DNA from: UMGS1696 sp963642885
Lineage (GTDB): Bacteria > Bacillota > Clostridia > Oscillospirales > CAG-272
Direction: 5' to 3'
Assembly: GCA_963642885.1 (NCBI GenBank)
Contig: CAVIJI010000001.1
Location: forward strand, 94,154 to 158,153
Length of the DNA: 64,000 nt
The translations under genes were made by a program, and so were the position numbers. The notes beneath the pieces were generated by a model that did no database searches, was not told where the DNA came from, and was given only the letters and a program-made list of their open reading frames with translations. Below are positions 24,981 to 33,120 of the stretch, one piece after another. Position 1 is the first letter of the stretch; each line of letters begins with the position of its first letter.

Positions 24981-26560
24981 CTATTTGCCGCGGCGTTTCA
25001 GTCCGTGTGCGGCGTATGCTATGATAAAGACCCATGCCGCACCGAGCGAGACAAGAAGTACCTTTGCTTCCGTCGGCAGCGGGCCGAGTTCGGTTTTGCC
25101 GCCTGCGGACGACTGCCTGCTGTCAAGCCTGTACAAAGAAATAACATTGGATTTCAGCTTATCGAAATACGCGTCGTCTATGGTTTCACGCCGACGTACC
25201 GATTTAACAACACTCTCGATGAGATCGCCCGCCGCGGTTCTCAGCGAAGTTGAACCGTTCCAAACAGGCGTAACGAAGGTGTTGTCGATATTGTCGAGCA
25301 AAAGCTTTGCCGCCTCGATTTTCACGTAATAGTGTTCGCCTGTGTCCTCTCCCGCGCGTGAGAGATAGTCGATATATTCGTCTGACGACTGTGCCTTGGA
25401 GGTTACGGGCACGTATCCTTCCGTTTCGGAGTAAGAAATCTGAACATCGTTTGTCAAAAGGAACTGAGTGAACAGCCATGACGCGAGAACCTCATCGCTG
25501 TCCTGCTTGTTGAATATACATACGGACGGCCCCTGAGATATCATTTTCGGATTCGAGGTGTCGTACTGCGGAACGGACATTACAACCGTTTCGAAGCTTA
25601 CGATGCTTTCCTCGCTTATATCCGAAAGAGGAGCATCCGTTCCCATCCATGTTGCTCCCGCGGTCGAGTCGATTGCGAATATACACTGACCGGCATTGAG
25701 AAAGTTCGCGNNNNNNNNNNGGAAAACGCACCTGTCTCTGTGTGTACTTTTACATCGGCGAGAATTTCCGACGTCGTGTCGTTAAACAGCAGTATGTCAC
25801 CGTCGGAGTTTGTATATCCGGCGTTTTTTTGATACAGTGACTGTATCATCATGTTGTCGGTTGATTTGTAGATAAACGGGAGCATGACATTCTGTCCGTT
25901 CACATAATATACTCCGTTTTCGTCCTTTTCGGCAGCGGCATCGGATACTTCCCATATGAAATCCCACGTGAGTGTATCGGGCAGGGTATAGCCGAGCTTT
26001 TCGACATACGTTTTATTTACATAGCACGCCTCGGTTGAACGCATGAAAGGCAGGGCGTACTGTAAGCCGTTTATCCTTCCCTCGTTCAGAAACTGCGGAA
26101 TTATCTCGTCTTTTTCGACGGAATCGAATTTGACCTCGCTTCCGCCGAGTCCGTATTTTTCGTTATCCATCAAATCATCGAGCGGAACCACGACATTTGT
26201 GCCCGTGAGGTATGTGGCTATGTGGTCGGGGTAGGTTATGCATACATTCGGAGTCGTTCCCGTGGAGATATTCGTTATTACATCATTGTATATCTTGTTG
26301 TAGTCCGTGTAAAGACGCAGATTTACCGTAATATTCGGGTATATCTCCTCGAAATCCGAGATAGCTTTTTTATAGATTTCGGTTTGAGTTTTATTCGTAT
26401 CGTTTTTTGCCCAGAAGGTTATTTCATAGTTTTTGCTTTCGTCAAAGACGGACGGCATAACAAATTCGTCCAGTCCGCGGCTTCCGTGACACGATACGAG
26501 TAATGACGAGAGCGGCAGAAGCAGCAAAAGCAGTGCGAGTAAAGATACAAGCTTTTTCAT
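24981..26560 (-). CDS. Sugar ABC transporter substrate-binding lipoprotein (split by an assembly gap)
   Basis: Binding protein of the sugar importer encoded upstream (family 1 extracellular solute-binding, MalE/UgpB type). The N-terminal part has a signal and lipobox LVSC, then ITFWAKNDTNK and PNITVNLRLY. The C-terminal part (from NAGQCIFAIDSTAGATW) is in a different frame only because a 10-N gap (25711-25720) interrupts the gene; the true gap length must be 2 modulo 3. Unusually, it ends in a transmembrane helix with basic tail (VLLVSLGAAWVFIIAY..LKRRGK), giving anchors at both ends. Its start overlaps the permease stop by 3 bases (ATGA). Confidence 0.85.
25711..25720. other. Assembly gap (10 N) inside the substrate-binding protein gene
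   Basis: Ten undetermined bases. The frame changes across the gap, which is what an arbitrary gap length would give; both flanks are good coding sequence. Confidence 0.95.
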
Positions 26561-27432
26561 CCTTTTGTGCCTCCTCTTGCGACTCCCGCCATGATTTTTT
26601 TGCGGAAGATGAGAAACAGAACAATCAGCGGAACCGATATTACAACAACAGACGCCATCATCGCGGGAATGTTTTCACGTCCGAAGCCGTTTTCGCGTAT
26701 TTCCTGTATACCGTTTGATACAAGATAATAATTCTTGTCGTCCGTAACAAGGCGCGGCCATACATACGAGTTCCAGCATTCTATTATCTTAAGTATGGTG
26801 ATTGTAACAACGGTGGGCTTACATATCGGAAGCATGACACGTGTGAGATAACGCATATCGCTTGTTCCGTCTACCTTTGCGGCATAATACAGCTCATTCG
26901 GAATCTGAGCGAAATTTTCCTTCAGAAGGTAGATATAGAATACCGACATGACGGACGGAAGAATCAGACCCGTGAAGGTATTACGCAAATCGAGATTTGT
27001 TATCGTAGTGTAATTCGTTATTACCACAAGCTCGTTCGGAATCATCATCAGAGAAAGGAACAGCGTAAATACGAGATTCTTTCCGCGAAACTCAAGACGT
27101 GCGAACGCAAATGCCGCGGGAATCACTATGAGCAGCATTAGTGCGGTGGTTATGAGCGTGAAAATAATGGTGTTGAGAAAATATCTTGCCAGAGGAACGG
27201 CGGAAAACGCCTGTATGTAGTTTTCGAGTGTCGGTGAAAGCGTGAAAAATTTAGGGATGTGCTCTGCATTGTAAGAGCCGTAGCCCTTGAGAGATGTGAG
27301 AACCATCCAGTAAAACGGGAAGAGAACCATTACTGCCCAAAAAGCGAGTATTATATATATAAAAACATTCAGCGCGTTTTTTTTCGAAGCCGCTTTTTTT
27401 TCTATAACTCTGTAGTCGGAATGCTTGTCCAT
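26557..27432 (-). CDS. Sugar ABC transporter permease, MalG/UgpE type
   Basis: 291-residue inner-membrane permease with about six transmembrane helices starting at residue 22, and the cytoplasmic EAA loop ELYYAAKVDGTSDMRYLTRV followed by LP that contacts the ATPase. Third gene of a minus-strand operon: ATPase, permease, permease, binding protein. The operon faces a GH32 and a fructokinase-type gene across a regulatory region, suggesting uptake of sucrose, fructo-oligosaccharides or fructans. Confidence 0.9.
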   Translation of the reverse strand: MDKHSDYRVIEKKAASKKNALNVFIYIILAFWAVMVLFPFYWMVLTSLKGYGSYNAEHIPKFFTLSPTLENYIQAFSAVPLARYFLNTIIFTLITTALMLLIVIPAAFAFARLEFRGKNLVFTLFLSLMMIPNELVVITNYTTITNLDLRNTFTGLILPSVMSVFYIYLLKENFAQIPNELYYAAKVDGTSDMRYLTRVMLPICKPTVVTITILKIIECWNSYVWPRLVTDDKNYYLVSNGIQEIRENGFGRENIPAMMASVVVISVPLIVLFLIFRKKIMAGVARGGTKG

Positions 27433-27442
27433 ATCATTCTCC

Positions 27443-28333
27443 TTAATAGTGAACGTGCTTGCGGCTCACAAGGAGGTTTATGCACGTGATTGTGAGTACG
27501 ATGGCGAACAAAACGATTGCCGCCGCAGACGCGTATGACGGAAAGCCGCCGCTGTCGCCGTACAGCATATCGTAGACATATCCGACTATGGTGTTCATTC
27601 CGGCGGCATTCAGATTTGTTCCGAACAATGCCACGGCATCACTGTAGGCCTTAAACGCTCCTATAAAGCCGGTGATTACAAGGTAGAATATCATCGGAGA
27701 TATCATGGGAAGAGTTATTTTAAAGAATATGCGGCGGCGCGGAGTACCGTCGATTCTCGCGGCATTGTAATAATCCTGCTTAACCGATGCCAGCGCACTT
27801 GTTAAAATGAGAATTTTAAAAGGCATAACGACCCATATGGTGTAGAAGCATAAAACGAACATTTTAGCCCAGTACGGACCGTCTATAAAATCGACGGACG
27901 GCCCGCCGAAGAGGTTTATCAGAAGATTAACGAGTCCGTCGCTGTATGCGGTCTTTTTGAAGAGAATCATGAATACAAGACCTACGGCAAGGGTGTTTGT
28001 GACATACGGAAGAAAATATATTGTCTGAAACAGGTTTCTGAGGGGCTTAACAGACGCAAGTCCGGTCGAGATGAGAAGTGCGATGATTGTGGAGAGAGGT
28101 ACGGTGATTATAACGAGAATGAACGTGTTCTTGAGTGCGGACAGAAAATAAGGGTCATGCAGGATATAGGAGTAATTATATCCGCCTACTCCGAAATAGG
28201 TTTGAGACGCCGAATTGTAGCCCTCCTCGAATGAATAAACAAAAACATCCGCGAGGGGGTAGACCATAAATAATCCCAAAAAGAGAATTGCGGGAAGCAG
28301 GTAAAGCCATGCTTTCGGATTGTTTCTTTCCAT
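27443..28333 (-). CDS. Sugar ABC transporter permease, MalF/UgpA type
   Basis: 296-residue permease paired with the MalG-type protein. N-terminal LYLLPAILFLGLFMVYPLAD is the typical first helix, and the EAA loop reads DYYNAARIDGTPRRRIFF followed by ITLP. It starts 4 bases after the ATPase stop and ends 10 bases before the next permease start. Confidence 0.9.
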   Translation of the reverse strand: MERNNPKAWLYLLPAILFLGLFMVYPLADVFVYSFEEGYNSASQTYFGVGGYNYSYILHDPYFLSALKNTFILVIITVPLSTIIALLISTGLASVKPLRNLFQTIYFLPYVTNTLAVGLVFMILFKKTAYSDGLVNLLINLFGGPSVDFIDGPYWAKMFVLCFYTIWVVMPFKILILTSALASVKQDYYNAARIDGTPRRRIFFKITLPMISPMIFYLVITGFIGAFKAYSDAVALFGTNLNAAGMNTIVGYVYDMLYGDSGGFPSYASAAAIVLFAIVLTITCINLLVSRKHVHY

Positions 28334-28337
28334 AGTT

Positions 28338-29438
28338 TTACTTCAGCGCAAAGCGTTCCCTTTCCTCGGAATTTTTGTCGAATACGAAAACCTTATTCGG
28401 TTTGAGCGAGAACGTAACCGTATCGGATGACAGGTCGGTGTTTGTGTCCGTGCTTATTATCGAGCGGATTACATCGTTTTCCGCGCAACTGTTTGATGAA
28501 ATAATGCTCGTGTCACGTCCCATGACCTCGATTCTCGACAGACGGCTGTGCAGCACTCCGTTTTTGTCGGGTATATATCCCTCGGGACGGATACCGATTA
28601 TTTTTTCTCCGTCGGTGAGATTAGTGTGCATGATACAGTCGTCGCCGATGAATAAATTACCGTCTTTCGAATAACCGCGGTACACACCTATCGGAGGGGT
28701 TCCGAGAAATTTCGCGACGAACAGATTTGTCGGATCGTCGTAAATTTGCTGAGGAGCACCTGTCTGCTGTATAATACCTTTTTTCATTACTACCATCATG
28801 TCGCAGATGCTCATGGCTTCTTCCTGGTCGTGAGTAACAAACACGGTGGTGATTCCCGTTTCCTTTTGAATGCGGCGTATTTCCTCACGTGTCTGCAGAC
28901 GCAGTCTGGCATCGAGGTTCGAAAGCGGTTCGTCAAGCAGGAGAACGCGCGGCATTTTCACGAGGGCTCTGGCTATGGCTACTCTTTGCTGCTGACCGCC
29001 GGAGAGCTCGTTCGGTTTGCGTGACATAAGAGAGTCGATTTGGACGAGAGCGGCTGTTTCGTTTGCTCTTTTCAGCATTTCCTCTTTTGTGAGCTTGTCG
29101 CGTCCGCGCAGGTTTTGCAGAGGAAATATGATGTTTTCGAGTACGGTGAGATGGGGATAAAGCGCATAGTTTTGGAAAACAAGTCCTACACCGCGGTTTT
29201 CGGGCGGCAGATTTGTGACATCGTCGTCACCGAAGAATATTTTACCCGATGTAGGCTTTTGCAGGCCGCTTATAAGATTAAGCAATGTGCTTTTACCGCA
29301 GCCCGACGGCCCGAGAAGTCCGATGAGCTTTCCGTCCGGCAGCTCGATATCGAAGTCGCTTACGGCGGTAACCTCGGAGCGTGTTTTTTTATCAAGGCTC
29401 GGGAATTTCTTTGTAATACCCTGTAATGTGATTTTCAT
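28338..29438 (-). CDS. Sugar ABC transporter ATP-binding protein, MsmK/UgpC type
   Basis: 366-residue ATPase of the CUT1 carbohydrate importer family. Walker A GPSGCGKST, Q-loop VFQNYALYPHL, signature LSGGQQQRVAIARAL, Walker B VLLLDEPLSNLD, H-loop VTHDQEEA, and a C-terminal TOBE regulatory domain from about residue 240. First gene of its operon, behind a structured ~150-base leader; its ribosome-binding site is weak (TCGGG). Such ATPases are often shared between importers; here it is dedicated by position. Confidence 0.92.
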   Translation of the reverse strand: MKITLQGITKKFPSLDKKTRSEVTAVSDFDIELPDGKLIGLLGPSGCGKSTLLNLISGLQKPTSGKIFFGDDDVTNLPPENRGVGLVFQNYALYPHLTVLENIIFPLQNLRGRDKLTKEEMLKRANETAALVQIDSLMSRKPNELSGGQQQRVAIARALVKMPRVLLLDEPLSNLDARLRLQTREEIRRIQKETGITTVFVTHDQEEAMSICDMMVVMKKGIIQQTGAPQQIYDDPTNLFVAKFLGTPPIGVYRGYSKDGNLFIGDDCIMHTNLTDGEKIIGIRPEGYIPDKNGVLHSRLSRIEVMGRDTSIISSNSCAENDVIRSIISTDTNTDLSSDTVTFSLKPNKVFVFDKNSEERERFALK

Positions 29439-29464
29439 ATGATACCCGATAATTTTATTAAGAC

Positions 29465-29513
29465 CGTTTTTCCGCCGAAAGCATGTATATTTTGTTTTTT
29501 AAACGGAAAAACG
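29465..29513 (-). promoter_or_regulatory. Hairpin in the leader of the sugar importer operon
   Basis: CGTTTTTCCG (29465-29474) and CGGAAAAACG (29504-29513) pair perfectly; a competing pairing CGCCGAA with TTCGGCG (near 29519) overlaps the first arm. It lies between the promoter near 29588-29616 and the ATPase start. Confidence 0.45.
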
Positions 29514-29587
29514 ATTTGTTCGGCGTATTCTTAATAATGCTCGGGACGACTCCTTTCGGTAGAGTGTGACAATTGTAATCAACATTG

Positions 29588-29616
29588 ATTATATCAAATT
29601 ATTCATCCGTATTCAA
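29588..29616 (-). promoter_or_regulatory. Promoter of the sugar importer operon
   Basis: Minus strand TTGAAT (29611-29616), 17 bases, TATAAT (29588-29593), giving a leader of about 145 bases. Confidence 0.5.
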
Positions 29617-29624
29617 GAACGTAG

Positions 29625-29873
29625 ATAAACATTTGTAAAAAAGTCCAAGTTCACTCGCAGTATGAGTATGAAACTGTACAATATGATACCGAGAATGTTG
29701 GTGCCTACAAGGTTGACCGTATCCGTTTCGACAGATTTTTATATCATATCCGAGATGAAAAATCGCATCCGCTATTGCCTGTACGGTGCGTAATGTTGTA
29801 TAATGATTATACATTGATTGATTCGCGAAAAGCGGATTACGATTCGACAAACGATATTAAATTTTCGATTTAA
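29625..29873 (+). pseudogene. Possible remnant of a regulator C-terminus (LacI-like)
   Basis: An open frame of about 83 codons without a credible start. It reads YEYETVQYDTENVG, KVDRIRFDRFLYHIRDEKSH, PLLPVRCVMLYNDYTLIDS, which by eye resembles the end of LacI-family regulators (helix, P-x-x-V strand, L-I-x-R/S). It sits between the importer operon and the GH32 gene, where a sucrose-type LacI repressor is often found. Upstream sequence is not coding. The match is weak and could be chance. Confidence 0.3.
29775..29804 (+). promoter_or_regulatory. Probable promoter of the GH32 - PfkB operon
   Basis: TTGCCT (29775-29780), 18 bases, TATAAT (29799-29804), about 97 bases before the GH32 start. Confidence 0.45.
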
Positions 29874-29900
29874 AATTTTTTATATAGCGAGGTTTATTGT

Positions 29901-31493
29901 ATGAGTAAAATCGATTTGTACGTCGGAAAAAGATACATCGGATTCCCGATAGGCGGTTTCGTGGGAACAAGAACGGTGCGGATAATAAAGGACGGAGCGC
30001 TAATCGACGATTTCGACTGCCGTCTCGATTTTGAGAATCCGCAGGCATACGCATATTACGACGCCTCCGCCATACTCGGCACGACGGTTGCCGTCGAGGT
30101 GTCTCCCGATATCGATCTGCACCTTTTGCGTGAATGCCTGAGCGATAACGCCGAGTACAGAGAGTGCGGCTTCCGACCTTTAGTTCACTTTACGGTACCG
30201 TTCGGATGGATAAACGACCCCAACGGACTTGTTGCGTATACGTCGAAGCTGACGGGAAAAACCGTTTATCATCTTTTCTGTCAGCATAACCCTTACGACT
30301 GGGTATGGGGAAACATGCATTGGGGACATGCGGTAAGTGATGACTTAATGCACTGGGAGTATCTCGGAGACACTTTGCATCCCGATGAAGGCGGCACGAT
30401 GTTTTCGGGAAGCGCCATAGTAGACTACGATAATAAGTCGGGCCTTAAGGACGGTGCAGAGGATGTAATAATTCTCTTCTATACCTGTGCGGGAAGCACC
30501 TCGGTTCGCTCTGCGGGAAAGCAATTCACACAATGCGCCGCATATTCAACCGACGGAGGTATTACATTCAAAAAGTACGAGAAAAATCCCGTGGTGCCTC
30601 ATATCGCCGCATCCAACCGTGATCCGAAGGTTATCTGGTGCGATGAAAAGTCTTGCTTTGTTATGGCCTTGTATCTGGACGGAAACGAGTACTGTCTGCT
30701 TACCTCCGATAATCTGCTCGACTGGGCAGAGCTGCAGCGTATTCACCTTGACGGCGACGCCGAGTGCCCTGATTTTTACCCACTGACATCATCCGACGGA
30801 GAAAGAAAATGGGTTTTCAGCGGAGCATCGCATCACTATCTTGTCGGCGGCTTCAAAGACGGTAAATTCGTTCCGTGCTCGGACGCGAAGCGTTTGAATT
30901 ACGGCTCGTCAAGCTATGCCGCACAGACGTATTCCTATCCGAACAACGCACGCCGTATTCAGCTCGCGTGGGACAGAGAGACATCGTATGGCTTCGATCC
31001 CATATGCGGACAACTGGGCATTCCGTGTGAATTGACACTTTCCGAGGAGAACGGTGAGTATTATCTTTGCGCCTTCCCAGCGGCAGAGGTTGACAGGAGT
31101 GTTTGTGATACCGCAGAGTTTACGGATACGGAAATCGGCGAAGGAAAAACGCTTGCCGTACCGCTCGAAAAAAGTGCGTACATTATGGAGATGTCACTCG
31201 ACGGTATCGAAAATTCCGCGGTCGAGATTGAAATATTCGGACAGAAAATCAAACTCGACATGTGTGAAAACACACTTCGGGTGTTCGATAAAACGATGCC
31301 GCTCTGCGTGACGGGCAGCGATTCTTCGCTTTGCCTTGTGATAGATAAGGGCTCCCTTGAGGCGTTTGCGGACGGAGGAAAAGCGATTATGACGGTTCCG
31401 TGGACGGCGGACCTCAACCGTAACAGCTGTACCGTGTCTTCATCGTCGGCCGCTTCGCTGAAGAAGCTGATAATACGCAGACTTGAGCTTTGA
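29901..31493 (+). CDS. Glycoside hydrolase family 32 (sucrose/fructan beta-fructosidase)
   Basis: 530-residue enzyme, no signal peptide, so cytoplasmic. Residues 1-90 are an extra N-terminal beta domain. The five-bladed propeller then carries the GH32 catalytic set: nucleophile Asp106 in WINDPNG, RDP at 240-242, and acid/base Glu288 in ECPD. A C-terminal beta sandwich ends with SLEAFADGGKAIMT. It hydrolyses terminal beta-fructosyl bonds in sucrose, sucrose phosphate or fructans. Followed by a fructokinase-type PfkB gene and facing an ABC importer, it makes a complete uptake and cleavage module. Confidence 0.93.
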   Translation: MSKIDLYVGKRYIGFPIGGFVGTRTVRIIKDGALIDDFDCRLDFENPQAYAYYDASAILGTTVAVEVSPDIDLHLLRECLSDNAEYRECGFRPLVHFTVPFGWINDPNGLVAYTSKLTGKTVYHLFCQHNPYDWVWGNMHWGHAVSDDLMHWEYLGDTLHPDEGGTMFSGSAIVDYDNKSGLKDGAEDVIILFYTCAGSTSVRSAGKQFTQCAAYSTDGGITFKKYEKNPVVPHIAASNRDPKVIWCDEKSCFVMALYLDGNEYCLLTSDNLLDWAELQRIHLDGDAECPDFYPLTSSDGERKWVFSGASHHYLVGGFKDGKFVPCSDAKRLNYGSSSYAAQTYSYPNNARRIQLAWDRETSYGFDPICGQLGIPCELTLSEENGEYYLCAFPAAEVDRSVCDTAEFTDTEIGEGKTLAVPLEKSAYIMEMSLDGIENSAVEIEIFGQKIKLDMCENTLRVFDKTMPLCVTGSDSSLCLVIDKGSLEAFADGGKAIMTVPWTADLNRNSCTVSSSSAASLKKLIIRRLEL

Positions 31494-31538
31494 GACTATA
31501 CCATGTGATATGTGATTGCGGTAAACGGGAGGATGAAA

Positions 31539-32417
31539 ATGAACTGTATAGCTTACGGAGAGGTTTTGTGGGATGTTTATCCCGATAAGAGCGTTATCGG
31601 CGGAGCACCGTTTAATTTTGCGGCGCATCTGTCTGTTCTCGGAGAAAACGTGTTTCTTATCACGGGAATAGGACGTGATAAGCTCGGCGAAGAGACGCTC
31701 TCATGCATAAAGAAGTACGGCATAAAGACAGATTATATTTCGGTAAGCGATAAACCCACGGGAGAGTGCAGGGTAACTCTCGACGAGAACGGAATTCCGA
31801 CATATCGTATACTGACGGACAGCGCATACGATAATATAATTCTTTCTCCCGAGATATATTCGGAGTTAGCACAGGCCGATATCGATTTGTTTTATTTCAA
31901 TACCCTTGCCCAGCGCAGTCCGATATCACGTGCGACGCTTGTAAAGTTGCTCGATACCATAGACGCGAAAACGGTGATGTGCGACTTGAATATCAGACAG
32001 AACTGCTACGACAGGGAATCTGTAACACTTTGTCTGAGCAAGGCGGATATTGTGAAAATCAGCTCCGAGGAAGCGCATTTTCTTGCGGATATCGGTGCGG
32101 TAGAGGAAAGCGGGAATATATTCGAAGCAATACACAGACAGTACCCGAATATCGCGCTTTTGGTATATACAATGGGCGGAGACGGCTCTATGGTGTATGA
32201 CTATGTGAACGGAAAAACATATTACTCGGGAAAACCCGAAAACGTAAAGGTTGTGTCCACCGTAGGCGCGGGAGACTGCTACAGCGCGTCATTTATAAGA
32301 AAATACCTTGACGGATGCGGAATAGATGAGGCTGTAAGCTTTGCCGCACACCGCAGCGGTATAGTTGTCGCAAACAAAGAGGCAATACCGGACTGTTTGA
32401 TTGATAATATGGTGTGA
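31539..32417 (+). CDS. PfkB-family carbohydrate kinase, probable fructokinase
   Basis: 292 residues. Start at 31539, 6 bases after GGGAGG (earlier ATGs are badly placed). Signature 1-like region GGAPFNFAAHLSVLG and signature 2 STVGAGDCYSASF, whose Asp is the catalytic base, are intact. The product of the GH32 enzyme upstream (45 bases away) includes fructose, so fructokinase is the likely activity, by context. Confidence 0.88.
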   Translation: MNCIAYGEVLWDVYPDKSVIGGAPFNFAAHLSVLGENVFLITGIGRDKLGEETLSCIKKYGIKTDYISVSDKPTGECRVTLDENGIPTYRILTDSAYDNIILSPEIYSELAQADIDLFYFNTLAQRSPISRATLVKLLDTIDAKTVMCDLNIRQNCYDRESVTLCLSKADIVKISSEEAHFLADIGAVEESGNIFEAIHRQYPNIALLVYTMGGDGSMVYDYVNGKTYYSGKPENVKVVSTVGAGDCYSASFIRKYLDGCGIDEAVSFAAHRSGIVVANKEAIPDCLIDNMV

Positions 32418-32508
32418 TTGTATAGACGCGGCGGGAGCACCGACGGTTTTAATTACCGTTCGTCAAGCCTTGTCACCGCGCTTTGAATCGGAACACCTTA
32501 CAAATGAG

Positions 32509-32549
32509 AAAAAGACAGCGTGTATCAGTTTGATATACGCTGTCTTTTA
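32509..32549. terminator. Bidirectional terminator between PfkB and tRNA-Leu
   Basis: AAAAGACAGCG.. and ..CGCTGTCTTTT arms of about 16 pairs with a short GTT loop; serves the plus-strand sugar operon and the minus-strand tRNA. Confidence 0.8.
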
Positions 32550-32552
32550 TAA

Positions 32553-32632
32553 TGCAGGTAACAGGAATCGAACCTGCACGGTCGCCCGCAAGATCCTAAA
32601 TCTTGTGCGTCTGCCAATTCCGCCATACCTGC
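32553..32632 (-). tRNA. tRNA-Leu (TAG)
   Basis: 80 bases on the minus strand: acceptor GCAGGTA with TACCTGC, D-arm with TGGCAGACGC, anticodon stem CAAGA/TCTTG around TTTAGGA (anticodon TAG), variable arm GCGGGCGACCGT, T arm with GGTTCGATTCC. Discriminator A, CCA not encoded. Confidence 0.93.
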
Positions 32633-32704
32633 ATACCGTGCTATTATATCACATAAAAACAATATTTTCAAGTGCTTTGCGTAAGGATATGCCGAAATAA
32701 AACC

Positions 32705-32737
32705 GTATCCCGCCGAAAACGTTTTTCGACGGGATAT
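32705..32737. terminator. Terminator at the end of the repeat array, minus-strand operon
   Basis: ATCCCG and CGGGAT close a stem continued by TCGAAAA/TTTTCGG around a small loop, 3' of the ADP-ribosylglycohydrolase gene and its repeat array. Confidence 0.65.
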
Positions 32738-32765
32738 AATCTGTCGGCTTTATCCCCGCCATCCT

Positions 32766-33120
32766 TATAAGTGAAATTCACGGGAGCGGGGTGTATCGCA
32801 TTACTATTCGGCTATTGGTTATCCCCGACTCACGGATAAGCCCGAACTCAGGTGAATTTCACGTATAAGTGAAATTCACGGGAGCGGGGTGTATCGCATT
32901 ACTATTCGGCTATTGGTTATCCCCGACTCACGGATAAGCCCGAACTCAGGTGAATTTCACGTATAAGTGAAATTCACGGGAGCGGGGTGTATTTCTATAC
33001 TATTCGGCTATTGGTTATCCCCGACTCACGGATAAGCCCGAACTCAGGTGAATTTCACGTATAAGTGAAATTCACGGGAGCGGGGTGTATTTCTATACTA
33101 TTCGGCTATTGGTTATCCCC
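32766..33120 (-). repeat. Stop-anchored two-hairpin repeat array, locus B (3 full units plus partial, 98-bp period)
   Basis: Plus-strand TATAAG marks recur at 32766, 32864, 32962 and 33060, an exact 98-base period. Read on the minus strand the array begins in the final codons of the ADP-ribosylglycohydrolase gene and supplies its stop. Each unit has H1 (GAGCGGGG with CCCCGCTC in the gene-proximal unit; other units have GAGTCGGGG), H2 (GTGAATTTCAC with GTGAAATTCAC) and a GGGCTTAT tail. The two distal units share one variant inside the H1 loop and the two gene-proximal units share another. Confidence 0.85.

Noticed and set aside
24981..26560. Frameshifted pseudogene of the sugar-binding protein
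   Set aside because: The frame change coincides exactly with ten Ns of arbitrary length; both parts are well-formed coding sequence.
29599..29850. 83-residue minus-strand frame between the sugar operons
   Set aside because: No ribosome-binding site and no recognisable motif; the plus-strand frame over the same bases looks more protein-like.
32766..33120. CRISPR array (regular ~98-bp periodic repeats)
   Set aside because: The whole 98-base period is repeated with no unique spacers, and there are no cas genes. The same holds for 60364-60720.
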